From positions 1 to 19,927 of the forward strand of contig JAFUUB010000029.1 in NCBI GenBank assembly GCA_017483985.1: a stretch of 19,927 bases of DNA, written 5' to 3'. Of this stretch, positions 7,348 to 14,525 are shown piece after piece. The notes beneath the pieces are model-generated. The model made no database searches, was not told the DNA's origin, and saw only the letters and a list, made by a program, of their open reading frames with translations. Made by a program: the position numbers and the translations under genes. This DNA comes from Bacteroidales bacterium (GTDB lineage: Bacteria > Bacteroidota > Bacteroidia > Bacteroidales > UBA932). The first letter of the stretch is position 1. Each line of letters opens with the position of its first letter.

Positions 7348-7363
7348 TACGTTTACGTACAAA
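7344..7363 (+). promoter_or_regulatory. Perfect palindrome over the hdr promoter start site, candidate operator
   Basis: TTTGTACGT (7344-7352) and ACGTACAAA (7355-7363) are exact inverted copies separated by TT. The palindrome runs from inside the -7 box across the predicted start site to 2 bases before the ATG. A dimeric repressor bound here would block transcription. No regulator gene is adjacent, and the left arm partly reflects the common box extension TTTGTAC. Confidence 0.4.
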
Positions 7364-7365
7364 AA

Positions 7366-8067
7366 ATGGGAAAATTATTCGACGAGCTGAGCAAGGATCC
7401 CCGTCTGAAAGAGGGGTTGAAGACCTGTATCAATTGCGGGACTTGCACGGCCATCTGCCCGGCGGCCGAATTTTACCGCTATGACCCGCGCAAGATCGTG
7501 GATACCGTCCAGCGCAAGGACGATGCGGAGATTGAAGCATTGCTGCGCAGTGAGACCATCTGGTATTGCGGGGAATGCATGTCCTGCTTGACCCGCTGCC
7601 CCCGCAAGAACGGGGCGGGACTGGTCATCATGGCCCTGCGCCACCTTTCCATCCGTCTGGGCTACTTCACGGAATCAGAGAAGGGACGGCAGATCTGGCC
7701 GTTGACCAAGGCCCTGAATACGAACGTCCTGCAATATGGCTATTGTGTCCATCCCGCGACATTCGCTTTCGAGGACCATCCGGAATCCGGCCCTGTTTTC
7801 CAATGGGCGTTGGCGCACAAGGAGGATGTCTATGCCCGCCTCGGTGCCAACTACCAGGGCAAGGGCCCCGGTGTCCTGCGCCGGATCCCGCAGGCGGACC
7901 TGGATGAACTGAAGGCCATCTATGACGAGACCGGCGGGACGCAGCGGATCGAACTGGTGGAACGGTATTCCCGGGCCAAGGCCGCGGAGATGGGAATGAC
8001 CCTCGATGAATACACGGCCTATACGTTTAACCATTGCTCTCCGGGCCATTTCAACAACGGATTATGA
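7366..8067 (+). CDS. hdrC: HdrC-like iron-sulfur subunit (2 x [4Fe-4S])
   Basis: A 233-residue cytoplasmic protein related to heterodisulfide reductase subunit C, which passes electrons between HdrA and HdrB through two cubane clusters. Both cluster motifs are complete: Cys21, 24, 27, 31 (TCINCGTCTAICP) and Cys68, 71, 74, 78 (CGECMSCLTRCPR). The remaining 150 residues are more variable, with a helical tail containing SRAKAAEMGMTLDEY. It is longer than archaeal HdrC (about 190). I chose the ATG at 7366; an in-frame TTG at 7345 lies in the promoter box. The stop overlaps the hdrB start (ATGA). It is the first gene of the operon. The family is clear; the electron partner is inferred. Confidence 0.88.
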   Translation: MGKLFDELSKDPRLKEGLKTCINCGTCTAICPAAEFYRYDPRKIVDTVQRKDDAEIEALLRSETIWYCGECMSCLTRCPRKNGAGLVIMALRHLSIRLGYFTESEKGRQIWPLTKALNTNVLQYGYCVHPATFAFEDHPESGPVFQWALAHKEDVYARLGANYQGKGPGVLRRIPQADLDELKAIYDETGGTQRIELVERYSRAKAAEMGMTLDEYTAYTFNHCSPGHFNNGL

Positions 8068-9134
8068 TCTATCAGGGAAAACAGAAAATATGGTCGGACT
8101 ATCAGAAGGAAATCCCCTCCGACCATTGGTTCTATGTCCGGAGCTGTATCCGCCAGAGTTTTTTCCCGGGTTCTGAGAAATGGTTCCTGGGCATCTGTCG
8201 GGACATGCTGGGCAAGGATATCCATGAAACCGAGCACCATACGACCTGCGGCGGCATCGCTTACCACTGCGATGTGATCCCGCAGCTGACGGCCATGACC
8301 ATCGTGGCCCGGCAGTTCGCGCTGATGACCGAAGCCGGTTACAAGAACCTGGTAGCCTCGTGCATCACTTCTTTCGGCAATTATACCGAGACACTGGAGA
8401 CCTGGCGCGAGTTCCCGGAACTGGAGGCCCGTGTCCGGGAAGCCCTCTGGAAGTCTTGCCGGCGGGAGTTCGAGAAGCCGGAATACGTGGCCCATGCCAG
8501 CGACCTGATCTATAAGTTCCGGGGCGAAATTGCTGAAAAAGCGAAGTTCCGCCTGGTGGACCATCGGACGGGGGAGCCGCTCCGCGTCGTGGAGCATATC
8601 GGCTGCCACTATTCGAAGATGTTCCCGCACAAGGGCGTCGGCGGCGCGGAGTATCCCTGTGTCCTGAGCGGCATGGCCGAAGCTTGGGGCGGCCGGATCA
8701 TCGATTATCCGGAGCGCCGGCACTGCTGCGGCTTCGGCTTCCGCCAGTACCTGGTCAAGGCCAACCGGGGTTATTCGATGAGCAATACCCACAAGAAATT
8801 CGAGTCCATGGAACCCTACCATCCGGATATGATCATTACCAATTGTCCGGGATGTCCGTATTTCCTGGACCGCTGGCAGTATGTCATTTCCGAGCAGACG
8901 GGAAAGACCTATGGCCAGAACGGATATGGGATTCCGGTCCTGACGTATGAAGAATTGGCCGGACTGGTCCTGGGCATCGATCCCTGGGACCTGGGCCTGC
9001 AGATCCACCAGGTGACGGTCGAGCCTTTGCTGGACAAACTGGGCATTGCGTATGATCCTGCCAAGAAATACCTGGGCCTCAACGAGAAAGATATCATGAA
9101 ACCGGACCTCCCCACGGTCCTCAGATGTTGCTAG
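8064..9134 (+). CDS. hdrB: HdrB-like CCG-domain protein with a reduced N-terminal cluster site
   Basis: A 356-residue cytoplasmic protein resembling heterodisulfide reductase subunit B, the catalytic disulfide-reducing subunit. The C-terminal CCG motif is complete: Cys181, then Cys221-Cys222 (HCCGFGF) and Cys261-x2-Cys264 (NCPGCPYF), enough for a noncubane [4Fe-4S] site. The N-terminal motif is incomplete: Cys28, Thr61-Cys62 (TTCGG) and Cys100 with Ser103 (SCITS), so two of five cysteines are replaced. HdrB of methanogens carries two such sites. The protein is also longer than archaeal HdrB (about 290). The ATG at 8064 shares four bases with the hdrC stop. It may act on a disulfide other than CoM-S-S-CoB, or serve as an electron-transfer subunit. 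Confidence 0.85.
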   Translation: MIYQGKQKIWSDYQKEIPSDHWFYVRSCIRQSFFPGSEKWFLGICRDMLGKDIHETEHHTTCGGIAYHCDVIPQLTAMTIVARQFALMTEAGYKNLVASCITSFGNYTETLETWREFPELEARVREALWKSCRREFEKPEYVAHASDLIYKFRGEIAEKAKFRLVDHRTGEPLRVVEHIGCHYSKMFPHKGVGGAEYPCVLSGMAEAWGGRIIDYPERRHCCGFGFRQYLVKANRGYSMSNTHKKFESMEPYHPDMIITNCPGCPYFLDRWQYVISEQTGKTYGQNGYGIPVLTYEELAGLVLGIDPWDLGLQIHQVTVEPLLDKLGIAYDPAKKYLGLNEKDIMKPDLPTVLRCC

Positions 9135-9136
9135 CT

Positions 9137-10165
9137 ATGGAAGGTAAACCCAATAAAGAGCAAGTAGCCATCATCGGGGCCGGTATCGCCGGCCTGGAAG
9201 CGGCGCGTCAGTTGCTCCGTCTCGGCTATGCGCCGGTCCTGATTGAACAGGCGGACCATGCCGGCGGCCATGTCGCCGAATGGAACCGTTTGTTCCCGGA
9301 CAAGGTACCGGCGGCTCCGCTGGTGGAGGAGTTGTTGGAACAGACCCGTGAAGCGACCCTGATCCTTCGGGCGAAGATCCTCTCCGCCGGGCGGTTGGGC
9401 GATGGCTTCAATATCCGGCTTTCTGACGGGACGTCCCTGCATATCCGGGCCATCCTGATGGCCACGGGCTTCAGCCTGTTTGAGGCATGGAAAAAGGAAG
9501 AGTATGGCTACGGTGTCTATGACTGTGTACTTACAAACGCTGATCTTGAGCATTGGTTCAACACGGGCAACGATCCCCGGATCAAGGGCGACCTGCAGCG
9601 GATTGGTTTCGTACACTGCGTGGGGTCCCGTGACGTAAAGGCCGGGAACACCCAGTGCTCGAAAGTATGCTGTATCACGGCCATCAAGCAGGCCATCGAG
9701 ATGAAGGAACGCTTCCCGGAGGCGGAGATCTGGTGTTTTTACATGGACCTGCGCCTGTTCGGAAAGAAATATGAAGATTTCTATATCGGCGCCCAGCGGG
9801 ATTATGGCATCCACTTCATCCGGGGACGCGTGTCGGAAGTATCCGAGAACATTGACGGAAAGGTGATTGTCAAGGCGGAGGACACGCTGAACGGGAAACC
9901 CGTGAAGGTGACCTTGGATGCGTTGGTGCTGATGGCGGGGATGGTCTGCAATCGCGACATCCAGCCTTTGGCAAAGGAACTCTCCCTGTCCATCGACGAT
10001 GACGGCTATCTCAAAAGCCGCGACAACATCGGCTCGGTTACGCGTTCCGACCGGAAAGGAATCTTCCTGGCCGGTGCCGCGACGGGTCCCAAGACGATTC
10101 CGGAGACCCTTGCGGAAGCGCGCAGCGCCGCCCTGGATATCCATAACTTCTTAAGCGGCAGGTAA
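9137..10165 (+). CDS. hdrA: Short HdrA-like flavoprotein without ferredoxin domains
   Basis: A 342-residue FAD protein matching the thioredoxin-reductase-like core of HdrA. Dinucleotide binding is shown by IIGAGIAGLEAA (Gly14, 16, 19) and a second FAD region near GIFLAGAATGPKTIPE (308-323). The HdrA cysteine signature is present: HCVGSRD with Cys161, then Cys174, Cys178 and Cys179 (QCSKVCC). In archaeal HdrA, cysteines in this arrangement hold an iron-sulfur cluster. The family's ferredoxin modules are absent; full HdrA is about 650 residues. QmoA is similarly short. ATG 9137 is 2 bases past the hdrB stop; an in-frame ATG at 9125, overlapping hdrB, is possible. It probably moves electrons between flavin and the neighbouring iron-sulfur subunits. 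Confidence 0.85.
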   Translation: MEGKPNKEQVAIIGAGIAGLEAARQLLRLGYAPVLIEQADHAGGHVAEWNRLFPDKVPAAPLVEELLEQTREATLILRAKILSAGRLGDGFNIRLSDGTSLHIRAILMATGFSLFEAWKKEEYGYGVYDCVLTNADLEHWFNTGNDPRIKGDLQRIGFVHCVGSRDVKAGNTQCSKVCCITAIKQAIEMKERFPEAEIWCFYMDLRLFGKKYEDFYIGAQRDYGIHFIRGRVSEVSENIDGKVIVKAEDTLNGKPVKVTLDALVLMAGMVCNRDIQPLAKELSLSIDDDGYLKSRDNIGSVTRSDRKGIFLAGAATGPKTIPETLAEARSAALDIHNFLSGR

Positions 10166-10518
10166 TGGATTTTGGTTTTTCACTCGCGCCCAGTTCCGCC
10201 GTCAACCTGGATACGGTTGACCTGTCCCGCTATGACCGTCTGGTCCGATTGGAACCGGATGCCCGCATCTGCATGGCATGCGGGAGTTGCAGCGCGACCT
10301 GTACGGCCGGTCCCTTTTCCGGGATGAGCGTGCGCAAGGTCCTGCTCGGTCTGCAGCGGGGACAGGATGCGCAGGTCAACCGGATGCTGTCGGCCTGCAT
10401 GCTGTGCGGGAAATGCACGATGGTCTGTCCGCGCGGTATCAATACGAGGAATCTGATCCTGAATCTTTGCCGGATTGCGGCGGATGGTTCCGTTTCGAAA
10501 GGGGAGGGCCGTCTATGA
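10165..10518 (+). CDS. Small dicluster ferredoxin, second HdrC-like protein
   Basis: A 117-residue soluble protein with two [4Fe-4S] motifs: Cys36, 39, 42, 46 (CMACGSCSATCT) and Cys78, 81, 84, 88 (CMLCGKCTMVCPR). In the first, the usual proline after the fourth cysteine is threonine. The 31-residue gap between motifs and the RKVLLGLQRGQD helix between them are HdrC-like. Its start shares one base with the hdrA stop (TAATG) and its stop overlaps the next start (ATGA). Its position suggests it supplies the ferredoxin clusters that the short HdrA lacks and links it to the membrane protein downstream. That role is inferred. Confidence 0.85.
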   Translation: MDFGFSLAPSSAVNLDTVDLSRYDRLVRLEPDARICMACGSCSATCTAGPFSGMSVRKVLLGLQRGQDAQVNRMLSACMLCGKCTMVCPRGINTRNLILNLCRIAADGSVSKGEGRL

Positions 10519-12332
10519 TCGAACGGATCCCCGGCGCTTTCCATCCCTTCGTGCTGCCTTTTGTGTTCGGCATGCTGTTCGTCCTGACCTATTGTCTGGT
10601 CGGGATGATACGGGTATTCTTCGAGTTGCCGCGGGAGGACCGGAAACGTTTCCTGCTCAGCCTGGTCAACCCGAAAATCCTTTGGAAGGATATCAAGGAC
10701 ATTTTCCTGAACTGCCTGATCCATGTGAAGTTGTGGCAGCGGAACAAGGTGCTGGGCTATATGCATTCCAGCATTGCTTTCGGCTGGTTCATGCTGATCG
10801 TCCTCGGACACATCGAGGTGTTCCTGTTCCTGCCGCACCGGGTCCGCTTCTTCTATTATCCGATTTTCTTCAATTTCTTCGTAGCCGAGGCCGATGCGAC
10901 CATCCAGGGGAAAGTCCTTATGTTCCTGATGGACTTTTTCCTGTTGTTAATCCTGAGCGGTATCCTGCTGGCGGTCTATAAACGCTTCCGTTCCCGGATC
11001 TTCGGGATGCGGCGGACCACGCGGCCGTCTTTCCTGGACCGGGTTGCCATGTACGCGCTCTGGGCGATTTTCCCGCTCCGGCTGCTGGCGGAGACCTTTA
11101 CGGCCCATATCAGCGGCGGCAGTTTCCTGACCGAGCCGGCCGGACTCCTTTTCCACCGGTTTATCTCGAACGATATCCATGTCCTGCCGACCTGGTGGGC
11201 CTACTCGATTGCCTTGGGCATCTTCATGGTCCTGCTGCCGTTTACGCGGTACATGCATATCCCTGCCGAGATGCTGCTGATCCCGATGCGGAACGCCGGC
11301 ATCAGGATCCGTCATCCGCGCAAGGGTTTCGCCAAGCTGGAGTACTATACCTGCCCGAACTGCGGGGTCTGCATCGATGCCTGCCCGATGAGCGTGCGCA
11401 AGGAGAACCTGAAGGATTGCACCGTCTACCTGAACCGGCAGCTCCGCCGGGGCAATGAGCGCCGGATCGAACAGATCAGTGACAAATGCCTCCTGTGCGG
11501 AAAATGCTCGGCGGTGTGCCAGGTGGGGGTCCAGGGTCCCGAACTGCGGATGGCTCAGCGGGAACTCCGCACTTTTGTCCAGACACCGGATTATTCGGCC
11601 ATCGACACGGCTCCCATGCAGGCCGTCGTCAGCGCGAAGCCGGCCAAGGTCCTGTATTTCGCCGGTTGCATGACGTCCCTGACCCCGGGCATCCGCCGGG
11701 CGACGGAGACCCTGCTGAAAGCCGCCGGCGTCGATTACCAGCTGATGGATCCGGACGGAGGCCTGTGCTGCGGACGTCCGCTGATGATGGCCGGCCGGAA
11801 GGAGGCTGCGCAGGAGCTGATCCGCAAGAATGTGGAAATCATCCGTGCCAGCGGCTGCGACACCTTGCTGCTGACCTGTCCGATCTGCTACCGGGTCTTC
11901 ACGGAGTCCTATCCCTTGGAAGGGATCCGTGTCGTGCATCACAGCGTCTTCCTGGAAGAACTGATACGGGAGGACCGCCTTCCGGTGGAATATACTTCCG
12001 GCAGTTATGTCTACCACGATCCGTGCGAGCTGGGCCGGGGCTGCGGCATCTATGAGGAGCCGCGTGCTGCCCTCCGGCGGATCGGCTATCTGCATGAGGC
12101 AGGGAAACATCATGCCGAGAGCATTTGCTGCGGAGGCAGCCTGGGCAGCCTGTCGCTGGGTTTTGAAAAACGGAAAGACATTACGCTGAATGCGTTGCAT
12201 AATTTGACGGCCCATCAGCCGGAGACCATCGTGACGGCCTGCCCGTTGTGTAAGAGCACGTTCGCCCGCTATGCGGACCGTCCGGTCGAAGACCTGGCCG
12301 AAGTATTGGTTGAACATTTAAAAGCAGACTGA
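10515..12332 (+). CDS. Membrane HdrE-HdrD-like fusion: cytochrome b, 2 x [4Fe-4S], two CCG domains
   Basis: A 605-residue fusion. Residues 1-260 hold about five membrane helices (near 12-35, 83-105, 133-155, 177-196 and 224-243) with histidines 84, 99, 214 and 248 as candidate heme b ligands, as in HdrE/NarI/DsrM. Then follow two ferredoxin motifs (Cys280, 283, 286, 290 and Cys325, 328, 331, 335). Next come two complete CCG motifs (Cys385, 418-419, 455, 458; and Cys504, 538-539, 576, 579), as in HdrD, DsrK or GlpC. In methanogens and sulfate reducers the b subunit and the CCG subunit are often separate proteins. It should exchange electrons with menaquinone and reduce or oxidise a thiol substrate on the cytoplasmic side. 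ATG 10515 overlaps the previous stop. A GlpC/GlcF-type dehydrogenase subunit is the alternative. Confidence 0.85.
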   Translation: MIERIPGAFHPFVLPFVFGMLFVLTYCLVGMIRVFFELPREDRKRFLLSLVNPKILWKDIKDIFLNCLIHVKLWQRNKVLGYMHSSIAFGWFMLIVLGHIEVFLFLPHRVRFFYYPIFFNFFVAEADATIQGKVLMFLMDFFLLLILSGILLAVYKRFRSRIFGMRRTTRPSFLDRVAMYALWAIFPLRLLAETFTAHISGGSFLTEPAGLLFHRFISNDIHVLPTWWAYSIALGIFMVLLPFTRYMHIPAEMLLIPMRNAGIRIRHPRKGFAKLEYYTCPNCGVCIDACPMSVRKENLKDCTVYLNRQLRRGNERRIEQISDKCLLCGKCSAVCQVGVQGPELRMAQRELRTFVQTPDYSAIDTAPMQAVVSAKPAKVLYFAGCMTSLTPGIRRATETLLKAAGVDYQLMDPDGGLCCGRPLMMAGRKEAAQELIRKNVEIIRASGCDTLLLTCPICYRVFTESYPLEGIRVVHHSVFLEELIREDRLPVEYTSGSYVYHDPCELGRGCGIYEEPRAALRRIGYLHEAGKHHAESICCGGSLGSLSLGFEKRKDITLNALHNLTAHQPETIVTACPLCKSTFARYADRPVEDLAEVLVEHLKAD

Positions 12333-12334
12333 CC

Positions 12335-13096
12335 ATGAGCAAGATTGTCCTGATTACCGGCGCTACCAGTGGCATCGGAGCCGCCTGCGCCCTGCGTTTC
12401 GCCAAAACCGGCGGATATGACCTGATCCTGACGGGCCGCAATGCCCGCAAACTGGAAGATGTCTCCGGCCAGGTCCGGGAATGCGGTTGCCGGGTCCTGC
12501 CCCTGCTCTTCGATGTGCGTGTCCGGGAATCCTGCATCCGGGCCATCGAACAACTGCCTGCCGAGTGGCGGGAGATTGATATCCTGGTCAACAACGCCGG
12601 TCTTGCCCTGGGCCTGGAACCGGAGTTCGAGGGTCGTTTCGAGGACTGGGACACCATGATTGATACCAATATCAAGGGATTGCTGAACATGACGCGCCTG
12701 GTCGTTCCCGGAATGGTGGAGCGGGGCAGGGGACACGTGATCAACATCGGTTCCGTTGCCGGGGATGCGGCGTATGCAAACGGTGGGGTCTATTGCGCCA
12801 CCAAGGCTGCCGTGAAAACCCTGACGGACGGGCTCCGGATCGACCTGGCCGCTACGCCGGTGCGGGTGACCAATGTCAAACCGGGACTGGTGGAGACCAA
12901 TTTCAGCAATGTCCGTTTCCATGGTGACGCCGAAAGGGCTTCCCATGTGTATGAGGGCATCGAGCCACTGACCGGCGACGATATCGCCGATGTCGTCCTG
13001 TTTGCGGCACAGGCACCTGCACATGTGCAGATCGCCGAGGTCCTGGTCCTGGCCACTCACCAGGCCAGCGGCAGTGTCATCCATCGCGAATCATGA
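12335..13096 (+). CDS. ydfG: NADP-dependent 3-hydroxy acid dehydrogenase, YdfG-type SDR
   Basis: A 253-residue short-chain dehydrogenase. It shows the cofactor loop TGATSGIG (8-15) with Arg36 favouring NADP, NNAG (86-89), Asn112, Ser140, and the catalytic pair Tyr153-Lys157 (YCATK). It follows E. coli YdfG closely: LPAEWREIDILVNNAG, MIDTNIKGLLNMTR, PGMVERGRGHVINIGS and FSNVRFHGD. YdfG oxidises serine, allo-threonine and other 3-hydroxy acids in the cytoplasm. It begins 2 bases after the membrane fusion stop and its own stop overlaps the cardiolipin synthase start. The link to the Hdr complex may be an NADPH supply or may be incidental co-transcription. Confidence 0.93.
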   Translation: MSKIVLITGATSGIGAACALRFAKTGGYDLILTGRNARKLEDVSGQVRECGCRVLPLLFDVRVRESCIRAIEQLPAEWREIDILVNNAGLALGLEPEFEGRFEDWDTMIDTNIKGLLNMTRLVVPGMVERGRGHVINIGSVAGDAAYANGGVYCATKAAVKTLTDGLRIDLAATPVRVTNVKPGLVETNFSNVRFHGDAERASHVYEGIEPLTGDDIADVVLFAAQAPAHVQIAEVLVLATHQASGSVIHRES

Positions 13097-14523
13097 TCCT
13101 CAAGGCTTTCATAACCATCCTGCTGATCCTGCTGATTGCCGGGACCGCCTTCGTCATCATCTATGACAACGGGGACTCCGGAAAGAAGCTGGCGTGGCTG
13201 CTGATCATTGCACTGCTTCCGATCGTCGGTCTGGTGCTGTATTTCTGCATCGGAATCAACCTGCGGCACCATTATTTCTTCAAGCGTCGCCATGAACGGT
13301 ATGAGAAAACTTTCCAGGCCGGAACGGACGAACGGGTGAACCGTCTGCTGTTCGACCCCGCCCGTACGGACCTGCTTCCCGAAGAGTATCGTCCCTTGGC
13401 CAGGCTGCTGGCCAGCCAGTCGAATCTGACGGTGTCGGAGGGCAATGATTTCGAGATCATCACGACGGGAAGGCGGAAATATGAACTGCTGATGGAGGAT
13501 CTGCGGAATGCCAAAGAATCCATCCATATGGAGTATTTCCATTTCGGAAACGACGCAGGAAGCCGCGAAATCAAGCACCTGTTGATGGAGAATGCGAAGG
13601 AGGGGATAGAGGTCCGTTTCATCAATGAAAATATCGCGAATTTCCCGATTTCGTCCCTGTATTACGATGACATGAAGAAAGCCGGGGTACAGGTGGAGAA
13701 GTTCATCAATCCGCGCTACCACCTGGTGAACCTGGTGACCCTGCTCAATTACCGGGATCATCGCAAGATTGTCGTTATCGATGGGAAGATCGGGTACACG
13801 GGGGGCATGAATATCAATGACAAGTATTTCCTCCGTTGGCGGGACACGCATCTCCGGCTGACCGGCGGGGCTGTCGCAGGACTGCAGTACCTGTTCCTGG
13901 ACTCCTGGCTGATGGCGGGCGGCTCGCTGGACCGCCCTGTCCGTGATTATTTCCCGCAACCGGAAGCGGAGCCCGGCAAACTGGTCCAGATCGTGCCGGA
14001 CGACCCGCAGGCGGAATTGCCGATCCTTCAGATGAGCCATGAATGGGCCATCCAGCGCGCCCGTCGGTATATTTGGCTCCAGACCCCTTATTTCGTTCCG
14101 CCCGAGCCCGTGCTCAATGCTTTGCTCTGCGCTGCCGCCAGCGGGGTGGACGTTCGGATCATGCTTCCGGCCCGGGCCGACAACTTCTTCATGCGGCCGG
14201 CAAACCGTCTGCATTTCCGGGAACTGGTGGCCGCCGGGGTGAAAATCTATCTGCGCGGCGGCGAGTTCATCCACAGCAAGACCTTCGTTTCGGACGACTA
14301 CCTGTCCTGCGTCGGAACGGCCAACCTGGATTTCCGGAGTTTTACCACGAATTACGAAGTCAATACCTATATCTACGATAAAGAAACCGCCCTTGAGTGC
14401 CGGTCCATTTTCGAGAAAGACATGCAGATCAGTTCGCAGGTCGACGAGCAGTGGCTGTCCCGCCTGAAATGGTACCATCGTTTCGCGGAGGGTCTCATCG
14501 GTTTGTTCGCCCCGTTGTTATAG
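13093..14523 (+). CDS. cls: Cardiolipin synthase, phospholipase D family
   Basis: A 476-residue inner-membrane enzyme that joins two phosphatidylglycerols into cardiolipin. Two N-terminal membrane helices (about 4-24 and 33-55) are followed by two phospholipase D domains. The catalytic HKD motifs are intact: His223-Lys225-Asp230 (HRKIVVIDGKIGYTGG) and His394-Lys396-Asp401 (HSKTFVSDDYL, then VGTANLDFRSF). The length matches bacterial Cls (about 480). The ATG overlaps the SDR stop (ATGA), so this lipid gene is bound into the hdr-like transcript. Cardiolipin often supports membrane respiratory complexes; whether that explains the arrangement is speculation. Confidence 0.95.
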   Translation: MILKAFITILLILLIAGTAFVIIYDNGDSGKKLAWLLIIALLPIVGLVLYFCIGINLRHHYFFKRRHERYEKTFQAGTDERVNRLLFDPARTDLLPEEYRPLARLLASQSNLTVSEGNDFEIITTGRRKYELLMEDLRNAKESIHMEYFHFGNDAGSREIKHLLMENAKEGIEVRFINENIANFPISSLYYDDMKKAGVQVEKFINPRYHLVNLVTLLNYRDHRKIVVIDGKIGYTGGMNINDKYFLRWRDTHLRLTGGAVAGLQYLFLDSWLMAGGSLDRPVRDYFPQPEAEPGKLVQIVPDDPQAELPILQMSHEWAIQRARRYIWLQTPYFVPPEPVLNALLCAAASGVDVRIMLPARADNFFMRPANRLHFRELVAAGVKIYLRGGEFIHSKTFVSDDYLSCVGTANLDFRSFTTNYEVNTYIYDKETALECRSIFEKDMQISSQVDEQWLSRLKWYHRFAEGLIGLFAPLL

Positions 14524-14525
14524 CC

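Noticed and set aside
7344..7363. Palindrome read as an mRNA leader hairpin or terminator
   Set aside because: The predicted transcription start lies inside it, so the left arm would not be in the RNA, and no T-run follows. It is kept only as a possible DNA operator.
10165..10518. Possible frameshift joining the small ferredoxin to the membrane fusion
   Set aside because: Both genes have proper starts and stops with an ATGA overlap, as at the other operon junctions. The membrane protein begins naturally with MIERIPGAF.
10947..12317. Leftward open frame of 456 codons opposite the HdrED fusion
   Set aside because: It exists because the CCG and ferredoxin codons leave no antisense stops. The sense protein has all expected cysteines.
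13057..14478. Long antisense open frame of 473 codons opposite cardiolipin synthase
   Set aside because: The sense frame encodes a clear Cls with both HKD motifs. Biased codons in GC-rich genes leave long stop-free antisense frames; this one has no family resemblance and no promoter.
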